Source: Gammaproteobacteria bacterium
Lineage (GTDB): Bacteria; Pseudomonadota; Gammaproteobacteria; Steroidobacterales; JABDKV01
Direction of reading: 5' to 3'
Assembly: GCA_029862285.1 (NCBI GenBank)
Contig: JAOTXR010000121.1
Location: 1 to 6,686, forward strand
Length of the DNA stretch: 6,686 nt
Under the pieces are notes generated by a model. The model searched no databases and was not told where the DNA came from. It saw nothing but the letters and a program-made list of their open reading frames with translations. Numbering within the stretch: position 1 is the stretch's first letter; every line of letters begins with the position of its first letter. The position numbers and the translations under genes were made by a program. Below are positions 1 to 4,814 of this stretch, in pieces.

Positions 1-12
1 CGCAGGATCGCC

Positions 13-18
13 TATAAT
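13..18 (+). promoter_or_regulatory. Perfect TATAAT -10 box of the Fur/Irr-type gene
   Basis: TATAAT matches the sigma70 -10 consensus at all six positions and ends only 6 bases before the ATG at 25. A start site 6-8 bases downstream of such a box would fall on or next to the A of that ATG, which implies a leaderless or nearly leaderless mRNA. The expected -35 box lies left of the window edge and cannot be inspected. Confidence 0.55.
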
Positions 19-24
19 TGCCCT

Positions 25-450
25 ATGACTGACGAAAACACGCGAGAAGACACCGATTCGATCATGGCTCTGCTGGAGGAGCACGGTATTAGTGCAACAC
101 GGCAAAGGCGGGAAATCGGCCTGGTATTGCTGGGCGAAGCCCGGCACGTGACGGCGGAGCAGGTGATGGAAGCCCTGGCAGAACGCGGCAACCGGGTCTC
201 CAAGGCGACCGTTTACAACACGTTGCGGTTGTTTGTGGATTGTGGCCTGCTGCGCGAAGTGCACGCCGATGCCACCCGAACAGTGTTCGACACGACGACG
301 GTCCCACATCACCATTTTCTCAACGTCGATACCGGCGAACTCAGGGATATCGCACTGGATGCGGTGAAATTTGCGGCACTGCCGGACGCCCCCGACGGCA
401 CCGTTGCCGATGGCGTGGAAGTGATCATCAAGGTCCACAACATCCACTGA
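25..450 (+). CDS. Fur family transcriptional regulator, Irr-like
   Basis: A 141-residue protein of the size usual for the ferric uptake regulator family. An N-terminal winged helix (about residues 15-85) carries the ATRQR segment at 24-28 and the recognition-helix signature SKATVYNTL at 59-67. The C-terminal dimerisation and metal/ligand domain has FDTTTVPHHHF around 88-98. It lacks the CxxC pairs that hold structural zinc in classical Fur, and HHH replaces the usual HHDH. Both traits recall Irr, the haem-responsive iron regulator of alphaproteobacteria, though the N-terminal haem motif of some Irr proteins (GCPWHD) is absent. Irr-type repressors or activators bind DNA to adjust iron and haem metabolism in the cytoplasm; this specific role is inferred. 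ATG 25 is preferred over Met14 (ATG 64) because it gives the usual lead-in before the ATRQR segment, although neither has a Shine-Dalgarno sequence. Family membership is nearly certain, the Irr subtype moderately so. Confidence 0.92.
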   Translation: MTDENTREDTDSIMALLEEHGISATRQRREIGLVLLGEARHVTAEQVMEALAERGNRVSKATVYNTLRLFVDCGLLREVHADATRTVFDTTTVPHHHFLNVDTGELRDIALDAVKFAALPDAPDGTVADGVEVIIKVHNIH

Positions 451-453
451 TTA

Positions 454-482
454 TTGCGGCGCATTAGCCCATTGCCTATACT
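454..482 (+). promoter_or_regulatory. Putative promoter of tRNA-Thr with GC-rich discriminator
   Basis: TTGCGG (454-459), a 17-base spacer and TATACT (477-482, 5 of 6 matches to the -10 consensus) lie just after the regulator stop codon. The start would be near 489-491, about 15 bases before the mature tRNA. The bases after the -10 box, GCTCCGCC, form a GC-rich discriminator of the kind known at stringently controlled stable-RNA promoters. The -35 box is weak (TTG only). Confidence 0.55.
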
Positions 483-505
483 GCTCCGCCGTCAGGTTCA
501 CCGTG

Positions 506-581
506 GCCGGAGTAGCTCAGCTGGCAGAGCAACGCATTCGTAATGCGTAGGTCGGTGGTTCGAATCCACTCTCCGGCACCA
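506..581 (+). tRNA. tRNA-Thr (anticodon CGT)
   Basis: A complete 76-base tRNA including an encoded CCA. The acceptor stem GCCGGAG (506-512) pairs with CTCCGGC (571-577), the discriminator is A578 and CCA is 579-581. The D stem is GCTC/GAGC. The anticodon stem ACGCA/TGCGT encloses the loop TTCGTAA with anticodon CGT at 539-541, which reads ACG (threonine). The T arm has the canonical TTCGAAT loop with a five-pair stem that includes one G-T pair. It closely resembles E. coli tRNA-Thr(CGT) (thrW). tRNA 3' ends are common integration sites, but no integrase or attachment duplication is visible in this window. Confidence 0.97.
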
Positions 582-595
582 TCAAAATCAATTAA

Positions 596-628
596 TTGCG
601 TTCGGCACTGCACGCAACCCTAATTTTT
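596..628 (+). terminator. Weak terminator candidate after tRNA-Thr
   Basis: TTGCGT (596-601) and ACGCAA (612-617) can pair around a 10-base loop, and a five-T run follows at 624-628. The T run is separated from the stem by six bases and the stem has only six pairs, so this is a poor match to an intrinsic terminator. It is the only structure near the tRNA that could serve as one. Confidence 0.3.
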
Positions 629-662
629 ATCGCTCGGCGTGAGCGGCGGAAAATATGGGTTC

Positions 663-706
663 AACCAATAGGAACGCGATGCTCCATCGCACGTATCCTA
701 TTGATT
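663..706. repeat. Large imperfect inverted repeat upstream of the cohesin-like gene
   Basis: CAATAGGA (666-673) pairs perfectly with TCCTATTG (696-703). Inside it GCGATG (676-681) pairs with CATCGC (685-690) around a three-base CTC loop, and AC 674-675 can pair with GT 693-694, leaving small bulges on the right arm. Allowing one mismatch (665/704), the outer arm extends by two more pairs. A T run (716-719) lies 12 bases past the stem, too far for a classical terminator. It could be a REP-like unit, an operator or an RNA structure; the sequence does not decide. Confidence 0.7.
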
Positions 707-757
707 CGGTCCCCCTTTTATCGGTCTTCCGCTTGCTCCGTTCCATTCGGAGTATGG

Positions 758-786
758 TTAACCTGGTACGGTCGCCGTCTTAATAT
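758..786 (+). promoter_or_regulatory. Tentative sigma70-type promoter of the cohesin-like gene
   Basis: TTAACC (758-763) and TAATAT (781-786) are separated by exactly 17 bases. Each matches its consensus at four of six positions, so the call is weak. It would give a leader of about 50 bases containing the inverted repeat at 809-824 and the ribosome-binding site. I looked for a sigma54 GG-N10-GC pattern here and did not find a convincing one. Confidence 0.3.
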
Positions 787-808
787 TGTGCCTGCGAGAT
801 TAATACAA

Positions 809-824
809 GTCCGGACGACCGGAC
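809..824. repeat. Perfect 6-bp inverted repeat just ahead of the ribosome-binding site
   Basis: GTCCGG (809-814) and CCGGAC (819-824) flank ACGA, only nine bases before the G tract of the ribosome-binding site. It could be an operator half-site pair or a small leader hairpin that affects translation of the gene at 844. Function is inferred only from position. Confidence 0.45.
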
Positions 825-832
825 GTGATTGC

Positions 833-840
833 GGGGGGAG
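833..840 (+). promoter_or_regulatory. G-rich ribosome-binding site that fixes the start at 844
   Basis: Six Gs followed by AG sit three bases ahead of ATG 844. A TTG at 829 opens the same frame but lies before this tract, so the ATG is the sensible start. The GC-G(n)-A form recurs before the genes at 1486 and 4815. Confidence 0.65.
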
Positions 841-843
841 ATC

Positions 844-1425
844 ATGATTAAGAAAGTTATTGCAACATTGGCTTTCAGTGCCGTGCTTGCAGCCGGTGCT
901 AATGCGTCCACCCTTAGCATCTCGGGACCCGATAAGGTCACTGTCGGTGAAAGTTTTAGTTTATCGGTTTTTGCCGACGGTTTTCTCGAGGGGTTACTTA
1001 CAGGTGGTGCGGTCGTTATGTTTGACCCAAGCCTGGTACAGCTCGTTGGCGTAAAACTGGCCCCGCTGCCAAACCTCGACCCCAATTTTTCTTGCCCCGG
1101 CGGCCCCGCCTGCCCTGACCTGGGGCCAGGCAACGGCCTGATGATCTGGGGTGCCGGGATCGGCTTCAATATGCTGCCCGACGGTTTCGGCAAAATGGCG
1201 GATGTGAACTTTAGGGCAATTGCTGCAGGGAGCGTTTTGTTTAGTCTGATGACTTTCGACGACGCCGGCGGCTGGCTGGGTCCTAACCTCGACCCTATAC
1301 CTGTGCCGGAATTCAACGAATGGAAAATTGGAATCAACGATGTCCCGCTGCCTGCGGCGGTCTGGCTGATGGCCGGTGGTTTGGCTTCGTTGCCGGGCTT
1401 TGGTCGGGCCCGTCCCACAGGCTAA
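844..1425 (+). CDS. Secreted cohesin-like domain protein with VPLPA-CTERM sorting tail
   Basis: A 193-residue precursor. Residues 1-21 form a typical Sec signal peptide (MIKK, then a hydrophobic stretch ending AGANA). Residues about 22-165 look like an immunoglobulin-type cohesin-like fold: a strand-rich start (TLSISGPDKVTVGESFSLSV), then GGAVVMFDPSLVQLVGV, which matches the cohesin pattern of a strand followed by a DPS turn. The C-terminus is VPLPAAVWLMAGGL (167-180) followed by a short hydrophobic stretch and GRARPTG. This is the VPLPA-CTERM variant of the PEP-CTERM signals that exosortases process, so the mature protein is expected at or beyond the outer envelope. No exosortase is present here. 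Two cysteines (84, 90) in a Gly/Pro-rich loop could form a disulfide. The gene lies 60 bases upstream of a secreted dockerin-like protein and is probably cotranscribed with it. The cohesin assignment rests on pattern only; the sorting tail is more secure. Confidence 0.85.
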   Translation: MIKKVIATLAFSAVLAAGANASTLSISGPDKVTVGESFSLSVFADGFLEGLLTGGAVVMFDPSLVQLVGVKLAPLPNLDPNFSCPGGPACPDLGPGNGLMIWGAGIGFNMLPDGFGKMADVNFRAIAAGSVLFSLMTFDDAGGWLGPNLDPIPVPEFNEWKIGINDVPLPAAVWLMAGGLASLPGFGRARPTG

Positions 1426-1438
1426 GATGAACCCATTT

Positions 1439-1462
1439 CCTGACAGGTTATACACTGTCAGG
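1439..1462. repeat. Perfect 8-bp inverted repeat between two surface-protein genes
   Basis: CCTGACAG (1439-1446) and CTGTCAGG (1455-1462) flank the eight bases GTTATACA in the 60-base gap between the genes ending at 1425 and starting at 1486. There is no T run, so it is not a standard intrinsic terminator. The loop contains TATACA, which resembles a -10 box, but no matching -35 box is evident. It may be an operator, or an intercistronic hairpin that tunes relative expression. Confidence 0.6.
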
Positions 1463-1471
1463 CATTCGCGC

Positions 1472-1479
1472 GGGGGGGG
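1472..1479 (+). promoter_or_regulatory. Eight-G ribosome-binding region
   Basis: A run of eight Gs ends six bases before ATG 1486 and is the only candidate Shine-Dalgarno sequence. A homopolymer of this length at a translation-control position could slip during replication and change spacing, so a switching role is possible but unproven. Confidence 0.5.
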
Positions 1480-1485
1480 ATCGAT

Positions 1486-2394
1486 ATGCGAAGTTTGGTG
1501 ATCACAGCAACTCTGGTGGCAACGGCATTGACCAATGCCGCTTTTTCAGCTGAGGAAACACTGCAGAACGATGGCTTTACAAATGCCGCGCCGGTCAATT
1601 TCCAGGCGGGGTTTGTCGCGGGCGAGGTGGCGGCGGCCCGTTTTGAACCGCAAATCGCCTGTCCGTGCGTTGTGGAGCGAATTACCCTGCTTTTCGGCGG
1701 GGCGGCCGGAACGCGTGAGATGGGGGTGAGTGTCTGGGAGGATTCGGCCGGCGGTGATGCACCGGGCGCGCTGCTGTTCACAGGCGATGTCACTCTCACC
1801 GGATCGAACGTAAACCTCCAGGAGATCGATCTCACACTGACGCCGGTCATCGTCTCGGGACCATTTCGCGTCGGGCTTGAGTTCGGTCACAATGGGCTGC
1901 CGAGCGTTGCAACCGACCTGGATGGCAACATCGATGCGGCAGCGAACTTTATCCTTGCCGATATCGGCGCGCTATTCTGGTTTAAGTCAGCGACCCTCGG
2001 CGTGAGCGGCGACTTTGTCATCCGGGCGACAATTGACAACCTCGTTGCAGGCGACACGGATCAGGATGGTATCGCGGACGATGCAGACAACTGCACCATA
2101 ATCGCCAATGCCGACCAGCGCGATACCGACTCGGACGGTATCGGCAATATCTGCGACACGGACCTCGATGGCAATTGTTTTACGGATTTCGCTGATGTCG
2201 GCATCTTCAAGTTGGCGTTTTTAGCCTTTCCGGGCGATGTTAACTGGAATCCAGATGCGGATTTTGACGGCGATGATTCCGTCGGCTTCCTCGACCTTAG
2301 TCGCTTGAAGGAGTTCTTCCTCGGTCCACCAGGACCCAGCGCCACTGGCTGTGGGGACAGTGACCATAACTCTGCTGGCAACGGCCCACTTTAG
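1486..2394 (+). CDS. Secreted beta-rich protein with C-terminal TSP3/dockerin-like module
   Basis: A 302-residue precursor with a signal peptide at 1-22 (hydrophobic core, cleavage near FSA). Residues about 25-187 form an uncharacterised beta-rich, probably jelly-roll domain (for example GPFRVGLEFGHNGLPSVA at 125-142, GDFVIRATIDN at 175-185). Residues 190-225 are an Asp-rich thrombospondin type 3 calcium-binding stretch with DNC and NICD. Two dockerin-like calcium loops follow: D226-D228-N230-T233-D237 and D259-D261-D263-V266-D270, each followed by a helix (IFKLAFL, LKEFFL). The module ends PPGPSATGC. It aligns without gaps over 100 residues (190-289) with residues 66-165 of the M23 protein starting at 4815, about 64 identities by hand count. 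The final 13 residues are odd: 290-296 (GDSDHNS) are encoded by the left end of a repeated element. Probably exported, possibly a partner of the upstream cohesin-like protein; the N-terminal domain's role is unknown. Confidence 0.88.
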   Translation: MRSLVITATLVATALTNAAFSAEETLQNDGFTNAAPVNFQAGFVAGEVAAARFEPQIACPCVVERITLLFGGAAGTREMGVSVWEDSAGGDAPGALLFTGDVTLTGSNVNLQEIDLTLTPVIVSGPFRVGLEFGHNGLPSVATDLDGNIDAAANFILADIGALFWFKSATLGVSGDFVIRATIDNLVAGDTDQDGIADDADNCTIIANADQRDTDSDGIGNICDTDLDGNCFTDFADVGIFKLAFLAFPGDVNWNPDADFDGDDSVGFLDLSRLKEFFLGPPGPSATGCGDSDHNSAGNGPL

Positions 2395-2547
2395 CTGAAG
2401 GCATACCTGCCGGCAGCAATTCGCTTGCGTCGGACTTAAACGGGTCCGGGCGGGGTTTGTGTGCGGACTAACAGTGGCGTTGGCCGGGCGTGCATGCGCA
2501 CCTGCGTGCGGGCCAATAGTACGTAGTTAGAGTCACTGTCCCCTTTT
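2353..2547. repeat. Element copy A: short repeat with inverted ends, MITE/REP-like, split by 60 bp
   Basis: The left end GGGGACAGTGAC (2353-2364) is the exact inverse of the right end GTCACTGTCCCC (2532-2543), which is followed by TTTT. Most of it matches a second copy at 4584-4717 in the same orientation. Relative to that copy, it carries 60 extra bases at 2374-2433 directly after the shared left 21 bases. Its left end lies inside the coding sequence ending at 2394, and its right end stops three bases before the stop codon of the minus-strand CsgG-like gene. The centre contains nested inverted repeats (TTGGCC 2480-2485 with GGCCAA 2511-2516). No transposase is encoded. Such non-autonomous elements are often mobilised by REP-associated tyrosine transposases or IS transposases elsewhere in the genome; which applies here is unknown. 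It also fills the whole gap between the convergent genes and may help end transcription. Confidence 0.8.
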
Positions 2548-2549
2548 GT

Positions 2550-3446
2550 CTATTCGAGATCTTCTACAGACACCCAACCGGTGGTTCCAAATTTATCTTT
2601 GACCTCAAGGAACGCGCCTTCGCGTTTTCCAGTGGGATAGACGGCCGTGCCCGCACGCATTTTGCGGACCGCATCGCCGCGTGACGGGCTTGTATACATC
2701 TCGCTATCAACAGCCATCGAATAAGCTTCGGTCGGCGCAGAAACTTCAAGTCCTGTACGAGTCTGTTGCACGTGTGCGACCAGCTGTGTGTAGGCCTCAG
2801 CAAAGGCTGCGGAAATGACGCGACCGATTTCTGTGTCAGAGTAACCACCGCCAATCGCGGCAACAGCGCCCAAAAGCCCGCCAGCGCCAAATGAAATGTC
2901 AGTGTGCTCTGCCGTACCTCTGGCCGTGACCTCCTGCACTCCGGTCCGTGCATTCACCAGCGTCAGTATCGAATCTGCTTCGAGTTTCTTGGTCTTTAGG
3001 CCTCCCAGCAATCCACCCAGTTCGCCACCCACTTTGCCGCCGATCACGCCAGCGATACCCTTGCCGCTGGCATCGGAGTCTTTGGCGACCAAATTCGGAA
3101 TCAGAAAGAAATCGGCTGCAGTCATCTGTCCCTTGCCAATGTTGGAGTCGACCTGCAGTTCGCCAGAATCGGCCAAACCGCGTTCGTCCTGTCGCATCTC
3201 GAGACCCTCACCGCGGTCGACCATTGTGAAGCATCCGGATTGGTTGACGTACAGCTTTATCAGCGCTTCCGGATTCGCCAGATCATATTCCCGCCACCAG
3301 TAATACTGTGTTTGGGGCTCGCGAAGCGCGAGTGTTCCATATGACTGCCCGCAATGAGGGATTGCAGGCTCATCCACTGAAACTGCGCTCGTAGGGTTAA
3401 TCAGTAGAATGGCCGCGATAGCCAGAGTCCCAGTTTTCGTAAGCAT
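2550..3446 (-). CDS. CsgG/HfaB-family envelope protein with C-terminal SH3-like domain
   Basis: A 298-residue precursor with a signal peptide at about 1-22. The body (about 30-228) follows the CsgG family: an opening core with SYGTLAL, GCFTMVDRG at 71-79, SNIGKGQMTAADFFLIPNLV at 101-120, a glycine-rich insert (129-149), LTLVNARTGVQEVTARGTAEHTDI (161-184), a second glycine-rich stretch (186-201) and a final helix EIGRVISAAFAEAYTQLVAHV. In CsgG itself the corresponding part builds an outer-membrane secretion pore for curli. Here there is no lipobox cysteine, and residues 250-298 form a bacterial SH3-like domain (YTSPSRGDAVRKM ... GWVSVEDL), which often binds peptidoglycan. No curli subunit gene is nearby, so a secretion role is not shown. 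It lies 60 bases downstream of the OmpA-like gene and is probably its operon partner. ATG 3446 is preferred over the GTG at 3449 from ribosome-binding-site spacing. Confidence 0.9.
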   Translation of the reverse strand: MLTKTGTLAIAAILLINPTSAVSVDEPAIPHCGQSYGTLALREPQTQYYWWREYDLANPEALIKLYVNQSGCFTMVDRGEGLEMRQDERGLADSGELQVDSNIGKGQMTAADFFLIPNLVAKDSDASGKGIAGVIGGKVGGELGGLLGGLKTKKLEADSILTLVNARTGVQEVTARGTAEHTDISFGAGGLLGAVAAIGGGYSDTEIGRVISAAFAEAYTQLVAHVQQTRTGLEVSAPTEAYSMAVDSEMYTSPSRGDAVRKMRAGTAVYPTGKREGAFLEVKDKFGTTGWVSVEDLE

Positions 3447-3450
3447 CACA

Positions 3451-3456
3451 CTCTCC
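3451..3456 (-). promoter_or_regulatory. Ribosome-binding site of the CsgG-like gene
   Basis: On the minus strand GGAGAG lies four bases ahead of ATG 3446. Using the adjacent GTG (3449) would leave only one base of spacing, so the site decides for the ATG. Confidence 0.7.
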
Positions 3457-3506
3457 GAATCAGAACCTGAAAATAGGCGAAAATGGCTGACCTCAATTTT
3501 TGCATA

Positions 3507-4442
3507 CTAGCGTTCCACGAGTTCCACCCGCCGATTCTTTGCCCGGCCGGCCTCAGTTCGATTGGAGGCGACCGGCGCGTAAGGCCCTACACCCTTGGCT
3601 GTCAGGCGCGTCGCCTCGACGTCATATGTGGATAACAGCATATCGACGACGGCCTGCGCCCGACGCTGAGACAGGTCCATGTTGTGGCCGAGAGCGCCAG
3701 TGCTGTCAGTGTGGCCAACAATGTAGACCATCAAGTCGCTTTTCGTGTTTAGCAGCCTGCTCATCTCCTGCAGCGCAGCTGCCGAACCCGGCTTAATGGC
3801 TGCCGCATCAGTATCAAAATAGATGCCGTAAACAGCGATATGGCCGGTGTTCTCGATAGCCTGTGCCATCATCTTGGCGTCGACCTGTATCAAGCCCTCC
3901 TCGAGGGTGTCTACTTCGGCGATTTCGATCATCGCGCGCACCGGCGGATTTTCTCGTGCGGTAGTGTAAACACGTGCCGTTACATAGACCCGGCCCTGTG
4001 GCAGATCGTCCGCTGCTGCAAGAAATCGATGGTCCTTGTCGATAATGAACGGTTTTTCGAGCTTCTGGAAATACAGGTGCGATCCGCATTCGTCCAATGC
4101 ACAGGTATACAGAATTTCGAAACCGGCACGCACCAGCGCATTCCGGTAGCTCTGCAGCACTTCGAGCGTGGAGTGTCCTTTCGGCATCTCATAAGTTAAT
4201 CGGGTGACCTTACCCTCGACCCGCTGGCTGTCCGCAAACTTGCCGATCCCGATCGCTTCCGCCATCGGAACCAGCAACTCGTCGAAATCGTTGCTACGGG
4301 ATCGGATGATGACAGACTCGGGAAAGCGCGATACGAGCGGGTGATCCCGGGCGCCTTCCGTGTCACGCGGCTGACTGCTCGATGGCGACGACAGGATCAG
4401 GAGTACAGCAACTGACACCAACCTGGCAAGGCTGAATTTCAT
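3507..4442 (-). CDS. DUF4892 and OmpA-like peptidoglycan-binding protein
   Basis: A 311-residue precursor with a signal peptide at 1-24 (MKFSLARLVS, hydrophobic core, SSSQ). The N-terminal half has features of DUF4892: DHPLVSRFPESVI at 33-45, NDFDELLVPM at 51-60, and a Cys pair in CALDEC (114-119). The C-terminal half (about 198-311) is an OmpA-like domain: IYFDTDAAAIKPGS at 207-220, VGHTDSTG at 242-249, LSQRRAQAV at 257-265, and NRTEAGRAKNRRVEL near the end. D246 and R261 stand where OmpA proteins hold the diaminopimelate of the peptide stem, with the usual 15-residue spacing. It is expected to be periplasmic or outer-membrane associated and to grip peptidoglycan; the DUF4892 half has no known function. 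It is the first gene of a probable two-gene unit with the CsgG-like gene, and has a strong GGAGGA site. Confidence 0.93.
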   Translation of the reverse strand: MKFSLARLVSVAVLLILSSPSSSQPRDTEGARDHPLVSRFPESVIIRSRSNDFDELLVPMAEAIGIGKFADSQRVEGKVTRLTYEMPKGHSTLEVLQSYRNALVRAGFEILYTCALDECGSHLYFQKLEKPFIIDKDHRFLAAADDLPQGRVYVTARVYTTARENPPVRAMIEIAEVDTLEEGLIQVDAKMMAQAIENTGHIAVYGIYFDTDAAAIKPGSAAALQEMSRLLNTKSDLMVYIVGHTDSTGALGHNMDLSQRRAQAVVDMLLSTYDVEATRLTAKGVGPYAPVASNRTEAGRAKNRRVELVER

Positions 4443-4447
4443 GGCGA

Positions 4448-4453
4448 TCCTCC
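4448..4453 (-). promoter_or_regulatory. Strong ribosome-binding site of the OmpA-like gene
   Basis: GGAGGA on the minus strand, five bases ahead of ATG 4442. It is the best Shine-Dalgarno match in the window and contrasts with the poly-G sites of the plus-strand surface genes. Confidence 0.8.
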
Positions 4454-4484
4454 GTTGCCTGAATCGGCATTTCGATATTGGTTC

Positions 4485-4513
4485 TTTGTAAATCGCGCTT
4501 CTGCGACAGTCAA
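4485..4513 (-). promoter_or_regulatory. Sigma70-type promoter of the ompA-like/csgG-like pair
   Basis: On the minus strand TTGACT (4508-4513, 5 of 6 matches) and TACAAA (4485-4490, 4 of 6) are separated by exactly 17 bases. Transcription would start near 4478, giving a leader of about 35 bases with the GGAGGA site. It lies about 70 bases inside the segment bracketed by the two element copies, so the pair carries its own promoter. Confidence 0.6.
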
Positions 4514-4583
4514 TTCGATAAAATACCTAGTCTGAATGCCGAGCTCTTCCAGGGCATGGCTGCGCCTCTCCCGCACCAACGCG

Positions 4584-4717
4584 GGGGACAGTGACCATAA
4601 CTCTAACTTAAAGCGGTCCGGGCGGGACTCTGTGTGCGGGCTAACAGTGGCCGCCGGGCGTGCATACCCACCTGCGTGCGGACCAATAGTACGTAGTCAG
4701 AGTCACTGTCCCCTTTT
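4584..4717. repeat. Element copy B: short repeat with inverted ends, MITE/REP-like
   Basis: The left end GGGGACAGTGAC (4584-4595) is the inverse of GTCACTGTCCCC (4702-4713), followed by TTTT as in copy A. The interior matches copy A in long blocks (for example GTGCGG..CTAACAGTGGC and CCAATAGTACGTAGT) but lacks the 60 bases at 2374-2433, so this is likely the simpler form. GACTCTG (4626-4632) can pair with CAGAGTC (4698-4704). It lies between the divergent OmpA-like and M23 genes. No coding sequence or transposase is present, and no clear target-site duplication is visible. Confidence 0.8.
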
Positions 4718-4763
4718 ACGATCAATCAAGGAGTTACGGGCAGCAGAGCCGTGGGACAGCGAC

Positions 4764-4769
4764 TATATT
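4764..4769 (+). promoter_or_regulatory. Possible -10 box upstream of the M23 gene
   Basis: TATATT matches the -10 consensus at five of six positions and lies 45 bases before ATG 4815. I see no acceptable -35 box at the 16-18 base spacing and no extended TG, so the promoter remains uncertain. The stretch 4718-4814 otherwise shows nothing but the G-rich ribosome-binding region. Confidence 0.2.
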
Positions 4770-4804
4770 GAGAGACATCACGCTAAAGGGTCTCGGAGTC
4801 CCGC

Positions 4805-4810
4805 GGGGGA
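4805..4810 (+). promoter_or_regulatory. G-rich ribosome-binding site of the M23 gene
   Basis: Five Gs and an A end four bases before ATG 4815, in the same GC-G(n)-A context as the sites before 844 and 1486. The signal peptide that begins at this ATG supports it as the start. Confidence 0.6.
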
Positions 4811-4814
4811 TGGC

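Noticed and set aside
829..843. TTG at 829 as an upstream start for the cohesin-like gene
   Set aside because: It lies before the G-rich ribosome-binding tract and would put charged residues ahead of a clean signal peptide that begins at ATG 844.
506..843. tRNA-Thr as an integration site for an island
   Set aside because: No integrase, no duplicated tRNA 3' end and no other attachment-like repeat are visible downstream within the window.
780..1418. Long minus-strand open frame opposite the cohesin-like gene
   Set aside because: It is low-complexity Pro/Ser-rich, has no recognisable family, and shadows a well-supported plus-strand gene.
2353..2547. Possible target-site duplications around the element copies
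   Set aside because: Short matches such as GT (copy A) or ACG (copy B) across the ends are too short and differ in offset, so I do not claim them.
2896..3303. Plus-strand open frame opposite the CsgG-like gene
   Set aside because: Its Ser/Pro-rich translation is typical of an antisense shadow, and the minus-strand frame has conserved CsgG-family motifs.
4584..4814. The M23 gene's reading frame stays open upstream through element copy B
   Set aside because: There is no plausible start with a ribosome-binding site there, and ATG 4815 begins a textbook signal peptide. The openness is probably chance in GC-rich DNA.
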